NCBI GenBank assembly: GCA_038210275.1
Contig: JBBQWV010000001.1
Location: 62,001-126,000 of the forward strand
Reading direction: 5' to 3'
DNA length: 64,000 bases
DNA from: PALSA-1296 sp038210275
GTDB taxonomy: Bacteria; Bacteroidota; Ignavibacteria; Palsa-1295
The notes beneath the pieces are model-generated. The model ran no database searches. It saw only the letters and a program-made list of their open reading frames with translations, and was not told the origin of the DNA. Shown here piece by piece: positions 18,019 to 27,555 of this stretch. The position numbers and the translations under genes were made by a program. Positions within the stretch are counted from its first letter, which is position 1; the number at the start of each line of letters is the position of its first letter.

Positions 18019-19485
18019 TTGGCACAACAAACATCAGGACAGCAAACATTAGAAAAGATCGTCTCGCTTGCGAAGCGGCGTGGATTCGTATTTCAGTCTT
18101 CCGAAATCTATGGCGGCTTGAATGGCTGTTGGGACTACGGTCCGCTCGGAGTGGAGATGCTTCGTAACGTAAAAGAAGCGTGGTGGCGGGCAATGACGTA
18201 CCGCACCGACATTGAAGGCTTGGATGCTTCCATACTCATGCACCCTAAGGTTTGGGAAGCTTCAGGGCATGTGCAGAATTTCTCCGATCCGATGGTGGAT
18301 TGCAAAAGCTGCAAGGCGCGTTTTCGTCTCGATCATCTTTTTTCTGAGATGAGCGAGAAAAAATTGCAATCAATTGCAAAGCATCTAATCGTTGATCATC
18401 GTGAGCATACAAAAGAAAGCCTTGCTGAATATTTGATGATGCGAGTTGATCAAGATGATAAACTCTTTGCGACATTAGTTGAACAAGAACTTATCGTCTG
18501 CCCAAATTGCGGAACAAAAAAATCATTGACATCACCTCGAAATTTTAATCTGATGTTCGAGACTTATATCGGTCCTGTCAAAGAAGCCGCTAATGCTATT
18601 TATCTTCGTCCCGAGACTGCGCAGGGAATATTTGTGAATGTGTTAAATGTGATGCAATCATCTCGTCAGAAATTACCGTTCGGCATTGCACAGATCGGCA
18701 AAGCATTTCGCAATGAGATCAATACGAAAAATTTTCTTTTCCGAACCAGAGAATTTGAACAGATGGAGATGCAATACTTCGTCAAAGAAGGAACCGATGA
18801 AACATTTTATGAAGAGTGGAGAGAACGAAGATTTAATTGGTGGCAATCCATTGGCATTCCGAAAGAGAGGCTTAAACTCAAACCCCATGAAAAGCTTGCA
18901 CACTATGCGAAAGCTGCGATTGATATAGAATTCGAATTCCCATTTGGCTTTGGTGAGATCGAAGGAATTCATAACCGCACAAATTTCGATCTTTCGCGTC
19001 ACGAAGAATTTTCCGGCAAGAGTCTTTCCATTCATGATGAAGAGACCAAGGAGAAGAAAGTGCCGTTCGTGATCGAAACTTCCGCCGGTGCTTCCAGAGG
19101 GTTCATGGCTTTGCTATGCAATGGTTATGAAGAAGAAAATGTAAATGGAGAAGTACGAACGGTGATGCGCTTGCATCCGGCAATCGCTCCGGTAAAGGCA
19201 GCTATATTACCACTTGTCAATAAAGACGGAATGCCGGAGATCGCCGAAAAATTAGAGAACGATCTTCGTCCATCAATGAAAACTTTCTACGATGATTCCG
19301 GTGCCGTCGGCAGAAGGTACCGCAGGCAAGATGAGATCGGCACACCATTCGGAGTAACGATAGATTCCGAAACATTAGAAAATCAAAGTGTGACGATCCG
19401 CGAAAGAGATTCGATGCAGCAAATCCGATTACCGATAGATAATGTGAAAAATTATATTTTAGAGCGAATTGGATTTCCGGTGTAA
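18019..19485 (+). CDS. glyQS: Glycyl-tRNA synthetase, dimeric (eukaryote-like) type
   Basis: Charges tRNA-Gly with glycine in the cytoplasm. The 488-residue single chain is the alpha2 class IIa form, not the alpha2beta2 GlyQ/GlyS form. Seen: GGLNGCWDYGPLG near residue 33 (motif 1 region), two zinc-ribbon-like pairs (CKSC near 95, CPNC near 161), motif 2 FRNEINTKNFLFRTREFEQ near 234-252, and motif 3-like ETSAGASRGFMALL near 355. The TTG at 18019 is the only start that keeps the conserved N-terminus. Two DUF1801 genes follow closely. Confidence 0.93.
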   Translation: MAQQTSGQQTLEKIVSLAKRRGFVFQSSEIYGGLNGCWDYGPLGVEMLRNVKEAWWRAMTYRTDIEGLDASILMHPKVWEASGHVQNFSDPMVDCKSCKARFRLDHLFSEMSEKKLQSIAKHLIVDHREHTKESLAEYLMMRVDQDDKLFATLVEQELIVCPNCGTKKSLTSPRNFNLMFETYIGPVKEAANAIYLRPETAQGIFVNVLNVMQSSRQKLPFGIAQIGKAFRNEINTKNFLFRTREFEQMEMQYFVKEGTDETFYEEWRERRFNWWQSIGIPKERLKLKPHEKLAHYAKAAIDIEFEFPFGFGEIEGIHNRTNFDLSRHEEFSGKSLSIHDEETKEKKVPFVIETSAGASRGFMALLCNGYEEENVNGEVRTVMRLHPAIAPVKAAILPLVNKDGMPEIAEKLENDLRPSMKTFYDDSGAVGRRYRRQDEIGTPFGVTIDSETLENQSVTIRERDSMQQIRLPIDNVKNYILERIGFPV

Positions 19486-19500
19486 ACCTTAAACCGAAAA

Positions 19501-19935
19501 ATGAAAAAAGCGAATAATTTATACTTAGGAGTTTCAGAACCTGATATAGTTGATGAGTATCTCCTCAAGTTGAATCATCCGCAGCTGGAAGTGATAAAGT
19601 ATTTACGAAAATTTATTTTGAGTATCGACAAATCTATCGGTGAAGGGATCTACTGGAATGCTCCTACTTTTTTCTATACCGGTAATATGAAGGAATTTGA
19701 TCCCAAAGAATACAAAAGGTACATAATAGGGTTTGTCTTAAATAAGCAAGACTGTGTTCGCATGGTATTTTTAACCGGAGCAAAAGTAAATGATACTTCA
19801 GGTTTACTTGAAGGAAATTTTAAAGATGAAAGAAAACTTGTTGTCTTTAATAACATTGAGGATGTTAAATCGAAAGAAAAGCTTTTAAAAAAAGTAATAA
19901 AAAAATGGATCAGCCTTCTTAAATCGAGTAAATAA
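19501..19935 (+). CDS. DUF1801 domain protein
   Basis: The 144-residue protein resembles the YdhG-like DUF1801 fold: YLRKFILSIDKSIGEGIYWNAPTFFY near residues 39-64, then a short beta region with GFVLNKQDCVRMVFLTGAKV, and a basic C-terminal helix. The biochemical role of DUF1801 is not established. It follows glyQS by 15 bases and precedes a second DUF1801 gene by 6 bases, so the three are probably cotranscribed. Confidence 0.75.
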   Translation: MKKANNLYLGVSEPDIVDEYLLKLNHPQLEVIKYLRKFILSIDKSIGEGIYWNAPTFFYTGNMKEFDPKEYKRYIIGFVLNKQDCVRMVFLTGAKVNDTSGLLEGNFKDERKLVVFNNIEDVKSKEKLLKKVIKKWISLLKSSK

Positions 19936-19941
19936 AATTTT

Positions 19942-20382
19942 ATGACTATAAAAGAACAAGTTAAAGAGTATATTGCCAGCCAGCCTGAACCAAAACGGAC
20001 TGAAATGCAAGAGCTGCATCGGCTAACGATCGGAGTTCTACCGAAATGTAAATTATGGTTCACTGATGGTAAAGATAGCAAAGGTAAAATAGTATCTAAT
20101 CCAAATATAGGATATGGGTTTTACACAATAAAATATGCCGATGGATCGACGAGAGAGTTTTATCAAATTGGATTGAGTGCAAACAAAACCGGAATCTCTG
20201 TTTATATTCTTGGTCTGGCAGATAAGACATATTTAGCCAAAACGTATGGAAAAAAAATAGGCAAGGCAAGTGTGACAGGTTATTGTATGAAATTTAAAAC
20301 TCTAAAAGATATTAATATCGATATTCTTGAATCAGCAATACGATATGGGTTTGAGGCACATAATGAAAAGGTGAGCAGATAA
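19942..20382 (+). CDS. DUF1801 domain protein, second copy
   Basis: The 146-residue product begins IKEQVKEYIASQPEPKRTEMQELHRL, the usual opening of DUF1801 proteins, followed by KLWFTDGKDS, GYGFYTIKYADGS and a C-terminal ILESAIRYGFE helix. It is only distantly similar to its neighbour at 19501, so the pair is an old duplication or two independent family members. Cytoplasmic; function unknown. Confidence 0.75.
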   Translation: MTIKEQVKEYIASQPEPKRTEMQELHRLTIGVLPKCKLWFTDGKDSKGKIVSNPNIGYGFYTIKYADGSTREFYQIGLSANKTGISVYILGLADKTYLAKTYGKKIGKASVTGYCMKFKTLKDINIDILESAIRYGFEAHNEKVSR

Positions 20383-20487
20383 TAAATTTAATCTATGACA
20401 TCCCTATAATAAAAATAAAGCGGAAATTTATTTAAAAAACGCTGATGGCTGAACAGGAACTTGCCCTAATGAAGGAGAGTTATACAG

Positions 20488-20518
20488 CCCTCAGTTCGGA
20501 ATAAACTCCGAATTGGGG
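20488..20518 (+). other. Hairpin directly upstream of tRNA-Leu
   Basis: CCCTCAGTTCGGA and TCCGAATTGGGG form a stem with one bulge and a G-T pair around a short ATAAAC loop. It ends five bases before the tRNA. It may be a processing structure of the precursor or a terminator of the DUF1801 transcript. Confidence 0.45.
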
Positions 20519-20523
20519 AAATA

Positions 20524-20604
20524 GCGGGAGTGGCGAAATGGCAGACGCACTACTTTGAGGTGGTAGCGCCGAAAGGTGTGGGGGTTCAAGTCCCCCCTCC
20601 CGCA
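20524..20604 (+). tRNA. tRNA-Leu(GAG)
   Basis: The acceptor stem GCGGGAG pairs with CTCCCGC and is followed by discriminator A. The anticodon stem CTACT/GGTAG encloses the loop TTGAGGT with anticodon GAG. A long variable arm (CGCCGAAAGGTG), typical of class II tRNA-Leu, precedes a T-arm of GGGGG-TTCAAGT-CCCCC. The 3' CCA is not encoded. Confidence 0.96.
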
Positions 20605-20630
20605 CAATGGTTTAATATCGGTTTTTGGTC

Positions 20631-22256
20631 TTATTTAACACAGATTAATTTTCCTGTTCGTATATTGCTTCCAACCTGTAATCTGAAATAATATGCTCCT
20701 GCCGAAAGTTCATGTCCTGAAATAACCGCTTCATGCGTTCCCGCTCCGAGACTCGTCTGGACTATTGTCGCTTTTTGTTCTCCTCTTGCGTCAAATAATT
20801 CAATCAAGACATTTTGTCTTTCTGAAAGACGGAATCTGATAACGGTCTGATCGGAAAATGGATTTGGAGATGCTGCAAATAATTGGAAATTCTCGGCTTG
20901 ATTTGGTGCGTTATAATGGATCGAAGGTCTAATGAGCGATTGCTCTCTGGATGTTGCTCCATTAACAGGAAATATGATCTTGAAAGGATCATGACTTCTT
21001 CCGGGGCTGAGTATAGATGTCCGAAGTGTTTCATCAACTCCGAACCAATCACCTAATACCGACGCATACAGTTGCCGGAATTCGAATTCATTAAAGGGAT
21101 TGCCATCGGAATCAAGTTGAGCAATATCCGGATCATGTCCGTAAAGCTCTCCGTTGACATTCGTACCGAAAAGAAAATGAGGTGCCGCAGTACCATGATC
21201 TGTTCCGCTTACCCAAGAACCATTTTCAGAAGCTCGCCTTCCAAATTCTGAATAGGTCATAGTGAGTACTTTATCTGCTACTCCTAATGCTTCCAAATCA
21301 CGTTGGAATGCATATACCGCATCAGCAACATATTTAAGATTTTGCGCGTGACCCGGAACTGTAGCATCTTTGGAAAATTGACCGGAGTGGGTATCAAAGC
21401 CGCGAAGATACGTAAAATAAATTCTTGTCTGCATTTGGGCTGCAATGCACCAAGCTATACGCTGCAGGTTCGTAGCAAGAGGATTATCGGGATAGGAAAC
21501 CTGATTCACCGCATACCTCGGGAAGATCGATTGAAATCTTTTCGAATATGAATTTGAAACATCAATAAGTTTCTGTACGAAACGTAGTTCATTACCACCA
21601 TAAGTGGATGGATACTGAGTATCTACCATTTCTCCGCTTGCATTAAAGGTTCGCGGATCTTGTACCATAATATCCAATTTCCCTGAATCTCCTTGAAAGA
21701 TCGAGCTTTGTAAATCTCCCATTGAAATAGCGATCGGATCCTGAGGAAGGGTATCGGGATATAAAGGATATGAATGTTGCAAATAGCGTGCTGCCCAACC
21801 GTTTGGAATTAAGAGATCGGTATCACTTGCTGAATTCCATATATCCGTTGCCCGGAAATGAGAGAGATCGCCATTCTTTATTCCTATATTCTGAACGATT
21901 GCCATTTTTCCTTCATCCCATAAAGGCTGCAGAGCATTAAAGGCAGGATTAAATCCGAGGTTATCGCGAACTTTGAAAGTTAGCGATGCCTTTTCAGCTG
22001 AAGAAACAAAACCTGTGTTGGGGCGAAACTTATCATAGATTGGGTCTTCGAACGGAACAAGAGTATTGAGTCCGTCATTTCCGCCCTCCATAAAAATTAT
22101 TACAAGTGACTTATCAGAAGGAAGTGATTGATTCGCAAGTGCAGAAAGCAGAACCGAACTGCCATGTGCCTTTGCCTTTGCACCAGCAAATTGAAAAGGA
22201 ATTGCGGATGCAATGGCGCCGATGGGCAGGGCTTTTATGAAGCTTCTTCTTTTCAT
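20631..22256 (-). CDS. DUF1501 family protein with T9SS sorting domain, copy 2
   Basis: The 541-residue protein starts MKRRSFIKALPIGAIASAI, a twin-arginine signal; the frame is open six codons further, overlapping the gene before it. DUF1501 proteins have an alkaline-phosphatase/sulfatase-like fold: MEGGNDGLNTLVPFED near residue 55, GFDTHSGQFS near 290, YSEFGRR and GTDHGTAAPHFLFG near 330-360. The tail (ASPNPFSDQTVIRF to TGKLICVK) is a T9SS sorting domain. It is last in a four-gene minus-strand operon and is paralogous to 23966-25588. Confidence 0.9.
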   Translation of the reverse strand: MKRRSFIKALPIGAIASAIPFQFAGAKAKAHGSSVLLSALANQSLPSDKSLVIIFMEGGNDGLNTLVPFEDPIYDKFRPNTGFVSSAEKASLTFKVRDNLGFNPAFNALQPLWDEGKMAIVQNIGIKNGDLSHFRATDIWNSASDTDLLIPNGWAARYLQHSYPLYPDTLPQDPIAISMGDLQSSIFQGDSGKLDIMVQDPRTFNASGEMVDTQYPSTYGGNELRFVQKLIDVSNSYSKRFQSIFPRYAVNQVSYPDNPLATNLQRIAWCIAAQMQTRIYFTYLRGFDTHSGQFSKDATVPGHAQNLKYVADAVYAFQRDLEALGVADKVLTMTYSEFGRRASENGSWVSGTDHGTAAPHFLFGTNVNGELYGHDPDIAQLDSDGNPFNEFEFRQLYASVLGDWFGVDETLRTSILSPGRSHDPFKIIFPVNGATSREQSLIRPSIHYNAPNQAENFQLFAASPNPFSDQTVIRFRLSERQNVLIELFDARGEQKATIVQTSLGAGTHEAVISGHELSAGAYYFRLQVGSNIRTGKLICVK

Positions 22257-22267
22257 AATCTGATCGA

Positions 22268-23929
22268 TCAGCAAAGCTGAAAATGTGGAAGTTGAATAGC
22301 TGTAAACAACATCTGTCGAATAGGCTGGACTTTCAATGAATCGCTAAGCGATGCCCATTCATAGGTATGAAGGATACCCGATGAGGAAACGATATGCAGT
22401 ATAGAAGCATCATCAGGAATTATTGCACAAAGGAATGTCGCAATTTGTGTAGCGAATAGATTCAACTCGCCGTTATAATCAGGAAATTGCTTTGCCCATT
22501 GAATAACCGCATCGTCTGTGAATGGTATCGGGTCATAGGTGAAACCATTATGAGGATTGATAAGCCTTCCGGGGATCGCCTTATTGATAATAAGCTCCCT
22601 GGCAAAATCAATATTTCGTTTTGGGAGCGTTGCGCTATTGAGCCAAGAGTGATATCCTTGCCAGCCCTTGACATTTGGGGGGCTTCCAAGTACCTGGTCC
22701 GTATCAAATCCATACCACATAAAATCTCCTGCTTGGTAATCGGTAAGATCAATATCCAGTCTACGCATCAAGCCGCACATATATTCATACGGTGATTTGA
22801 TCGCACTGCCCCGAAAATTAAGATCAAAAAAATGTTGACTTTGAAATAGCGTCAGAAACACAGGCTTTAACTCCCAGCCATGATCGAGAAGTATTTGTGC
22901 TAATTGTTCTATTACTTGCTCCGCTTCAGGTGTCGTAGCGTCATCATACACAAATGCGCGATATATTTTCTTACAAATAAACCATGCAATTTGCTCGGAG
23001 CGTTTTTCGAATATCAATTCAATAATATCGGCTTCGATCTTTTCCAAAGAATCGGAAGTAAGTGCATATATTCTCGCAGTATCAAGTCCGTATATTTTTT
23101 CCGGTGCGCCAAAAGGGTTAGTTTTGGTATCAAAATCGAAATAATAATTTGCAAAATACGGAGGTAATACATTGGGGCTTGGAGCATCAAATTTAAATCT
23201 CCACCCTGTCACTGCCGATGCAACATGACGCACATCATCTTGTGTATAATTTTCATTTCCATAACGATCAATACGCCCCATAGTGAAAAGCTCCATTAAC
23301 TCTCTGCCATAATTTTCATTCAAGGCATCCTTCTCACTCCAAATCCCGCTGAGATAGATAAGCATTGCAGGGCTGATCGTGATATCTTTGACCATTTGCT
23401 TGAAATTACCCCAAACATTTTTGCGCAAATAGTCGAAATGGTGAAACACTATTTGTGTGTACCAGATCTTTCCATCTTCCACGACAAAATGATTGTGCCA
23501 AAAAAGGGTGAGTTTCTCGCGAAGTTGAATTTGAGGCTGTGTCATCATTACTGCCCATTGTCGGCAAGTATCTATTTTTGCGTTATGATACAGGTCACCT
23601 TCATGATCTAAAATGTGGTAGTCAGTTCCGAGATATGGGGGGACTATCAGCCACTCTTGCCATCCGAACGGAGGTTCAGGCATGCCATCTGTAACCAGAT
23701 GATCATCCATCATCGCTTCAATAATTGTCTGTGGCGAGGTCTGAAGAGCATCATCAATTTCACCATTGGTTGCACTGAAACCCAAGCGATGATAGAGGTG
23801 ATTAATTGCAGAGACATCCCAAGGGTTATTATTTGTGGGATACCACGAATCAAGACTAACAGTTGGTGAAGTGAGGGCCTCGTTATAGGGTAATGACAGT
23901 ATCTTCTGTAAGAACTCTCTTCTTTTCAT
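22268..23929 (-). CDS. DUF1800 family protein, copy 2
   Basis: The 553-residue protein shows DUF1800 marks: INHLYHRLGFSATNGEI near residue 43, REKLTLFWHNHFVV near 136, NENYGRELMELFTMGR near 203 and YTQDDVRHVASAVTGWR near 227. It begins MKRREFLQ and so has a basic, Tat-like start, but no good hydrophobic core follows. DUF1800 and DUF1501 genes are usually paired; the joint function is not established. It sits 11 bases before the DUF1501 gene and is paralogous to 25602-27263. Confidence 0.9.
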   Translation of the reverse strand: MKRREFLQKILSLPYNEALTSPTVSLDSWYPTNNNPWDVSAINHLYHRLGFSATNGEIDDALQTSPQTIIEAMMDDHLVTDGMPEPPFGWQEWLIVPPYLGTDYHILDHEGDLYHNAKIDTCRQWAVMMTQPQIQLREKLTLFWHNHFVVEDGKIWYTQIVFHHFDYLRKNVWGNFKQMVKDITISPAMLIYLSGIWSEKDALNENYGRELMELFTMGRIDRYGNENYTQDDVRHVASAVTGWRFKFDAPSPNVLPPYFANYYFDFDTKTNPFGAPEKIYGLDTARIYALTSDSLEKIEADIIELIFEKRSEQIAWFICKKIYRAFVYDDATTPEAEQVIEQLAQILLDHGWELKPVFLTLFQSQHFFDLNFRGSAIKSPYEYMCGLMRRLDIDLTDYQAGDFMWYGFDTDQVLGSPPNVKGWQGYHSWLNSATLPKRNIDFARELIINKAIPGRLINPHNGFTYDPIPFTDDAVIQWAKQFPDYNGELNLFATQIATFLCAIIPDDASILHIVSSSGILHTYEWASLSDSLKVQPIRQMLFTAIQLPHFQLC

Positions 23930-23965
23930 AATATGGAGAATTGTTCAGAGCAAAAAAATCTTTCG

Positions 23966-25588
23966 TCACAGAGAGATGAATTTTCCTGTTTTAACATCAT
24001 TTCCAGTTTGTAGCTTAAAGTAGTATGAACCTGCTGGAAATTTGCTGACTATAACTTTTATTTTCTGTTCACCTGCCTCAAAGTTTGTATTGATGATCTC
24101 ACTCACTAATCTTCCCTGCACATCGTATAACGTAAGGGAAATGTTTGCACTTTCATGAAGTATAAATCTGACAGTCGTTTCATCCTTGCAAGGATTCGGA
24201 GAAATAACGAAGCTGGATCCATTCGCAATAGAATTTGTCTCAGGGACTGCTCCGAGAGGCGCATGAAAAAGCGATTGAGTAATGCTCGTCCCATTGACAG
24301 GGAATAGTGATTCAAATTTTTTCGATGTTGAATCCGGATTGAGTAATGCCGCCGTCGTATCGGCATCTACTCCGAGCCAATCCTGTAATATAGCTGAATA
24401 CATTTGACGGAATTCAAATTCATAAATGAGATTTCCATTTGCATCAAGATGCTGAAGATCGGGTGTTTTGCCATAGACATTTCCGGCAACATTTGATCCG
24501 AGCAAGAATTGCGGTGCTGCTGTACCGTGATCTGTGCCGCTCGATCTGTCTCCCAATCCGCTGACGCGTCTTCCGAATTCGGAGTACGTCATAGTCAGAA
24601 CGCGATCATCAACTTTCAAACCTTCGAGGTCGCGCTGAAAAGCATACATTGCATCGGCTACATATTTCAAAAGTTTGGCATGACCGTTTACGGTTGCGTC
24701 TTTAGAGAATTGTCCGTTATGAGTATCGAATCCTTTAAGATGGACATAATATACTTTTGTTTTTAACCCGGCAGCGATACACCATGCAACTTTCTGCAAG
24801 TCTTGTGCCAATGGATTATCAGGATAGGTTACTGTGTTGACGGCAAATTTCGGAAACAGATTATTGAAACGTGCAGCATAGATATTCGAAAGCGAAATAA
24901 GATTGCGCATGAATGCAAGTTCAGCGCCACCTTCGGTTGCGGGAACCGCATTATTGTGTTGTGTTGCATTGGCAAGATACGTACGCGGATCGTCGATGCG
25001 AATATTGACTAAGCCTCTGCTGCCAAAAAATGCGGCGCTTTGATAGTAACCGATCGAAATTGCAAGAGGATCTTCAGGAGCGATCTGCGGATAATTGGGA
25101 TACAGCGTTTCCAAATACCGTGCAGCCCAGCCGGTTGGAACGTTGAGCTTCGGATCACTTGCGCTATTCCAAATATCCGAAGAGCGAAAATGTGAAAGAT
25201 CAGGATTTGAATTGCCGACATTTTGCAAGATCGCCAGTTTATTTTCCTGCCAAAGAGGTTGCAATGCATTCATCTGTGGATTCATCCCAAGCTCAGGACG
25301 TGGACGGAAGATCAGCGATTTCTTTTCATCAGGTGTTGTGAAGCCGATCGTCGGGCGGTAAGAATCATAGAGTGAATCTTCGAATGGCACCACAGTATTC
25401 AGCCCATCATTGCCACCTTCAAGATAGATCATGACAAGAATATTGTCATTAGTATTTTGCAGGGGCTGCAGCATTTTCTGCATCGGAAAATCAAACAGCG
25501 CCGACGCACGGCTATTGCCGAAGACGAACGGAATGCCAGCGACGGCTGCTCCGAGCGGAATGGTTTTTAAGAAATCTCTGCGTTTCAT
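23966..25588 (-). CDS. DUF1501 family protein with T9SS sorting domain, copy 1
   Basis: The 540-residue paralogue of 20631-22256 has the same architecture: twin-arginine-like start MKRRDFLKTIPLGAAVAGI, YLEGGNDGLNTVVPFED, GFDTHNGQFS, YSEFGRRVS, GTDHGTAAPQFLLG and a T9SS tail (VISPNPCKDETTVRF to KTGKFISL). The two copies are clearly alike over their whole length, including the loops, which points to duplication of the whole DUF1800-DUF1501 unit. The carrying of both a Tat-like and a T9SS signal implies export to the outer surface, by inference. Confidence 0.9.
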   Translation of the reverse strand: MKRRDFLKTIPLGAAVAGIPFVFGNSRASALFDFPMQKMLQPLQNTNDNILVMIYLEGGNDGLNTVVPFEDSLYDSYRPTIGFTTPDEKKSLIFRPRPELGMNPQMNALQPLWQENKLAILQNVGNSNPDLSHFRSSDIWNSASDPKLNVPTGWAARYLETLYPNYPQIAPEDPLAISIGYYQSAAFFGSRGLVNIRIDDPRTYLANATQHNNAVPATEGGAELAFMRNLISLSNIYAARFNNLFPKFAVNTVTYPDNPLAQDLQKVAWCIAAGLKTKVYYVHLKGFDTHNGQFSKDATVNGHAKLLKYVADAMYAFQRDLEGLKVDDRVLTMTYSEFGRRVSGLGDRSSGTDHGTAAPQFLLGSNVAGNVYGKTPDLQHLDANGNLIYEFEFRQMYSAILQDWLGVDADTTAALLNPDSTSKKFESLFPVNGTSITQSLFHAPLGAVPETNSIANGSSFVISPNPCKDETTVRFILHESANISLTLYDVQGRLVSEIINTNFEAGEQKIKVIVSKFPAGSYYFKLQTGNDVKTGKFISL

Positions 25589-25601
25589 AGTATGTGCGGA
25601 G

Positions 25602-27263
25602 TTATTGTAATTCGAATTCTGCTAACTGTGTGATCGCGAAAATAACTTTGCGAATAATGCCTGCCGTCTGATCGTCGGAAAGAGCGCCCCATTCGTAAAA
25701 ATGTGCAGGACCGTTATCGGTAGCTATTTGCAAAATAATATCTGACTCAATCTTCAAAGTCAGGAAAAAAGTTGTGAGGTTTGTGACGAAATTGAGATAG
25801 TCGCCGTTAAAATCAGGAAATTGTGAAGCCCATAAAAGGACATCGGCATTTTGCCATGCAATGCCATCAAATGCATTGCCGGTATGAGAATTTATTCCGC
25901 GCTCGGCGATCCAGCCATTAATGACAATATTACGAACCACATCATAATTTCTCTTCGGAAGAGTTGTGCTGTTCACCCACGAGCGGTATCCCGCCCAACC
26001 CTTGACACTCGGTGGCTGAAGGATATTCTGATCCATATCTCCGCAAAGTATTCGTAGCGTTGTTGATTGGGGTATATTGGGTGCTATATTCAGTTTCCTA
26101 AGCGTCGAGACGACAAATTCCACAGGAGATTTGATCGAACTTCCTCTATGTGTCAGATCAAAGAAATGTTCGCTCTGAAAAAGCTGAAGTAAGACCGGCT
26201 TCAGCTCCCAGCCGGATTGTATAAACGTATCTGTAAGAGTTGCGATCACTGTTTGTGCGGCAGCGCTTGTCGTATCATGATACACAAACGATGAGTAGAG
26301 CTTTTCGACAATGTGATAAGCGATTTGCGAACTTCGCATCTCAAACATGAGCTCGATAATATCTCCTTCGATCTTCTCTAAGTCCACTTGAAATAATGCA
26401 TATGTACTCGCAGCAGCAAGCCCGTACACTGCAGCAGTTGCTCCGAAAGGAGTGGTCTTCGTATCAAAATCAAAATAGTAATTTGCGAAGTACGGAGGCA
26501 TGATCTCCGGAGTAAGGACATCTGAAAAATATCTCCATCCGGTAAGCGCTTTCGCGACAGCGCGAATGTCTTCCTGAGTGTAATTCTCTTTTCCGGAAGA
26601 ATCTACTCGCCCCATAGTAAAAAGCTCCATCACTTCCCTGGCATAATTTTCATTGATACTTGCTGTGACATTCCAAACCCCATCAAGATAGACAAGCATT
26701 GCCGGGTTTATGGTCATCTCTTTGACCATAAGTTTAAAATTCCCCCAAGCATTTTTTCTCAGATAGTCTGTATATTTATAAATAGCTTGGGGATAATAGA
26801 TCTTTTCAATGCCGATCACAAAATGATTTGACCAAAAGAAAGCCAACTTCTCCCGAAGCCGCGCATCAGGCATTGACATCTGTTGCAGCCACGACCCTTG
26901 CATATCCACTTTTGCCGTTGCATAGAGGTCATATTGTGCATGGTAAAGATTATTATCAGTGCCTGTATATGGCTTGACGGTGAGCCATGTATCCGAATAC
27001 TCAGGGGGTGGAGGGATCTGTGACGGGCTAAGTAACGAACTATCGAGAAGATTTGCGACAACATCATTAGGAGAAAGGGCAAGCGCAGAAACAATTTCCG
27101 TATAACTTGCTCCGAAGCCTAAGCGGTTATAGAGATAATTCGCTGCGCAGAAATCCCAAGGATTCCCGCTTGTTGGCTGCCAGACTGCAAGAGACGGAGT
27201 CGTCTCAGGGATTGCTCCATTTGCTGTTGGCAGGAGATGGTGAAGGAAGTCGCGTCTATTCAT
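25602..27263 (-). CDS. DUF1800 family protein, copy 1, first gene of the operon
   Basis: The 553 residues equal the length of copy 2. Marks: NYLYNRLGFGASYTEI near residue 43, REKLAFFWSNHFVI near 136, NENYAREVMELFTMGR near 203 and YTQEDIRAVAKALTGWR near 227. It starts MNRRDFLHHLL without a strong hydrophobic core. It is the promoter-proximal gene of the operon 27263 to 20631 and has an ECF-type promoter 38 bases upstream that matches the one before the sigma factor gene. Confidence 0.9.
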   Translation of the reverse strand: MNRRDFLHHLLPTANGAIPETTPSLAVWQPTSGNPWDFCAANYLYNRLGFGASYTEIVSALALSPNDVVANLLDSSLLSPSQIPPPPEYSDTWLTVKPYTGTDNNLYHAQYDLYATAKVDMQGSWLQQMSMPDARLREKLAFFWSNHFVIGIEKIYYPQAIYKYTDYLRKNAWGNFKLMVKEMTINPAMLVYLDGVWNVTASINENYAREVMELFTMGRVDSSGKENYTQEDIRAVAKALTGWRYFSDVLTPEIMPPYFANYYFDFDTKTTPFGATAAVYGLAAASTYALFQVDLEKIEGDIIELMFEMRSSQIAYHIVEKLYSSFVYHDTTSAAAQTVIATLTDTFIQSGWELKPVLLQLFQSEHFFDLTHRGSSIKSPVEFVVSTLRKLNIAPNIPQSTTLRILCGDMDQNILQPPSVKGWAGYRSWVNSTTLPKRNYDVVRNIVINGWIAERGINSHTGNAFDGIAWQNADVLLWASQFPDFNGDYLNFVTNLTTFFLTLKIESDIILQIATDNGPAHFYEWGALSDDQTAGIIRKVIFAITQLAEFELQ

Positions 27264-27301
27264 ATACTCAAATTTACGAATTAGTTGTCGTAGTCTCCTT
27301 T

Positions 27302-27332
27302 AAAAGACAACTGAGATACCAAAAGGTAACAA
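27302..27332 (-). promoter_or_regulatory. ECF-type promoter of the DUF1800/DUF1501 operon
   Basis: On the minus strand TTGTTACC (27325-27332) is followed after 16 bases by GTCTTTT (27302-27308). TGTAACC-like -35 and GTC-containing -10 boxes are usual for ECF sigma factors. The same two boxes with the same spacing precede the ECF sigma gene (57886-57916), and the spacers also share ATCTCA. The -10 box ends 38 bases before the start codon here and 37 bases before it there. Confidence 0.72.
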
Positions 27333-27466
27333 TGAAATACAGTTTATTTTAGGGCAAGAAACCGTGACCTAAAAACTTTCGTCTTTATTCACCCGGTAGG
27401 CTCGGGGCATTAGCCCGCGAACGCATCTCTTAATTATATAATAACGTTTTCGTAGAGATAAAAATC

Positions 27467-27554
27467 CTACCAACCCAACAGCCATGCAAAGACCAACGGC
27501 GCAACGATAGTCGCATCGCTTTCGATAATAAATTTCGGAGTATTGATCTTGCGC
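27467..27554 (-). pseudogene. Duplicated 3' end of the deoxyhypusine-synthase-family gene
   Basis: Read on the minus strand, this encodes TPKFIIESDATIVAPLV, FAWLLGW and a stop, the same ending as the complete gene at 28387-29361. About 74 bases (27470-27543) match 28390-28463 with only a few mismatches, while the rest of the gene is missing. The fragment directly follows the stop codon of the secreted-protein gene at 27556, so that gene is bracketed by two copies of the synthase 3' end. Confidence 0.85.
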
Positions 27555-27555
27555 C

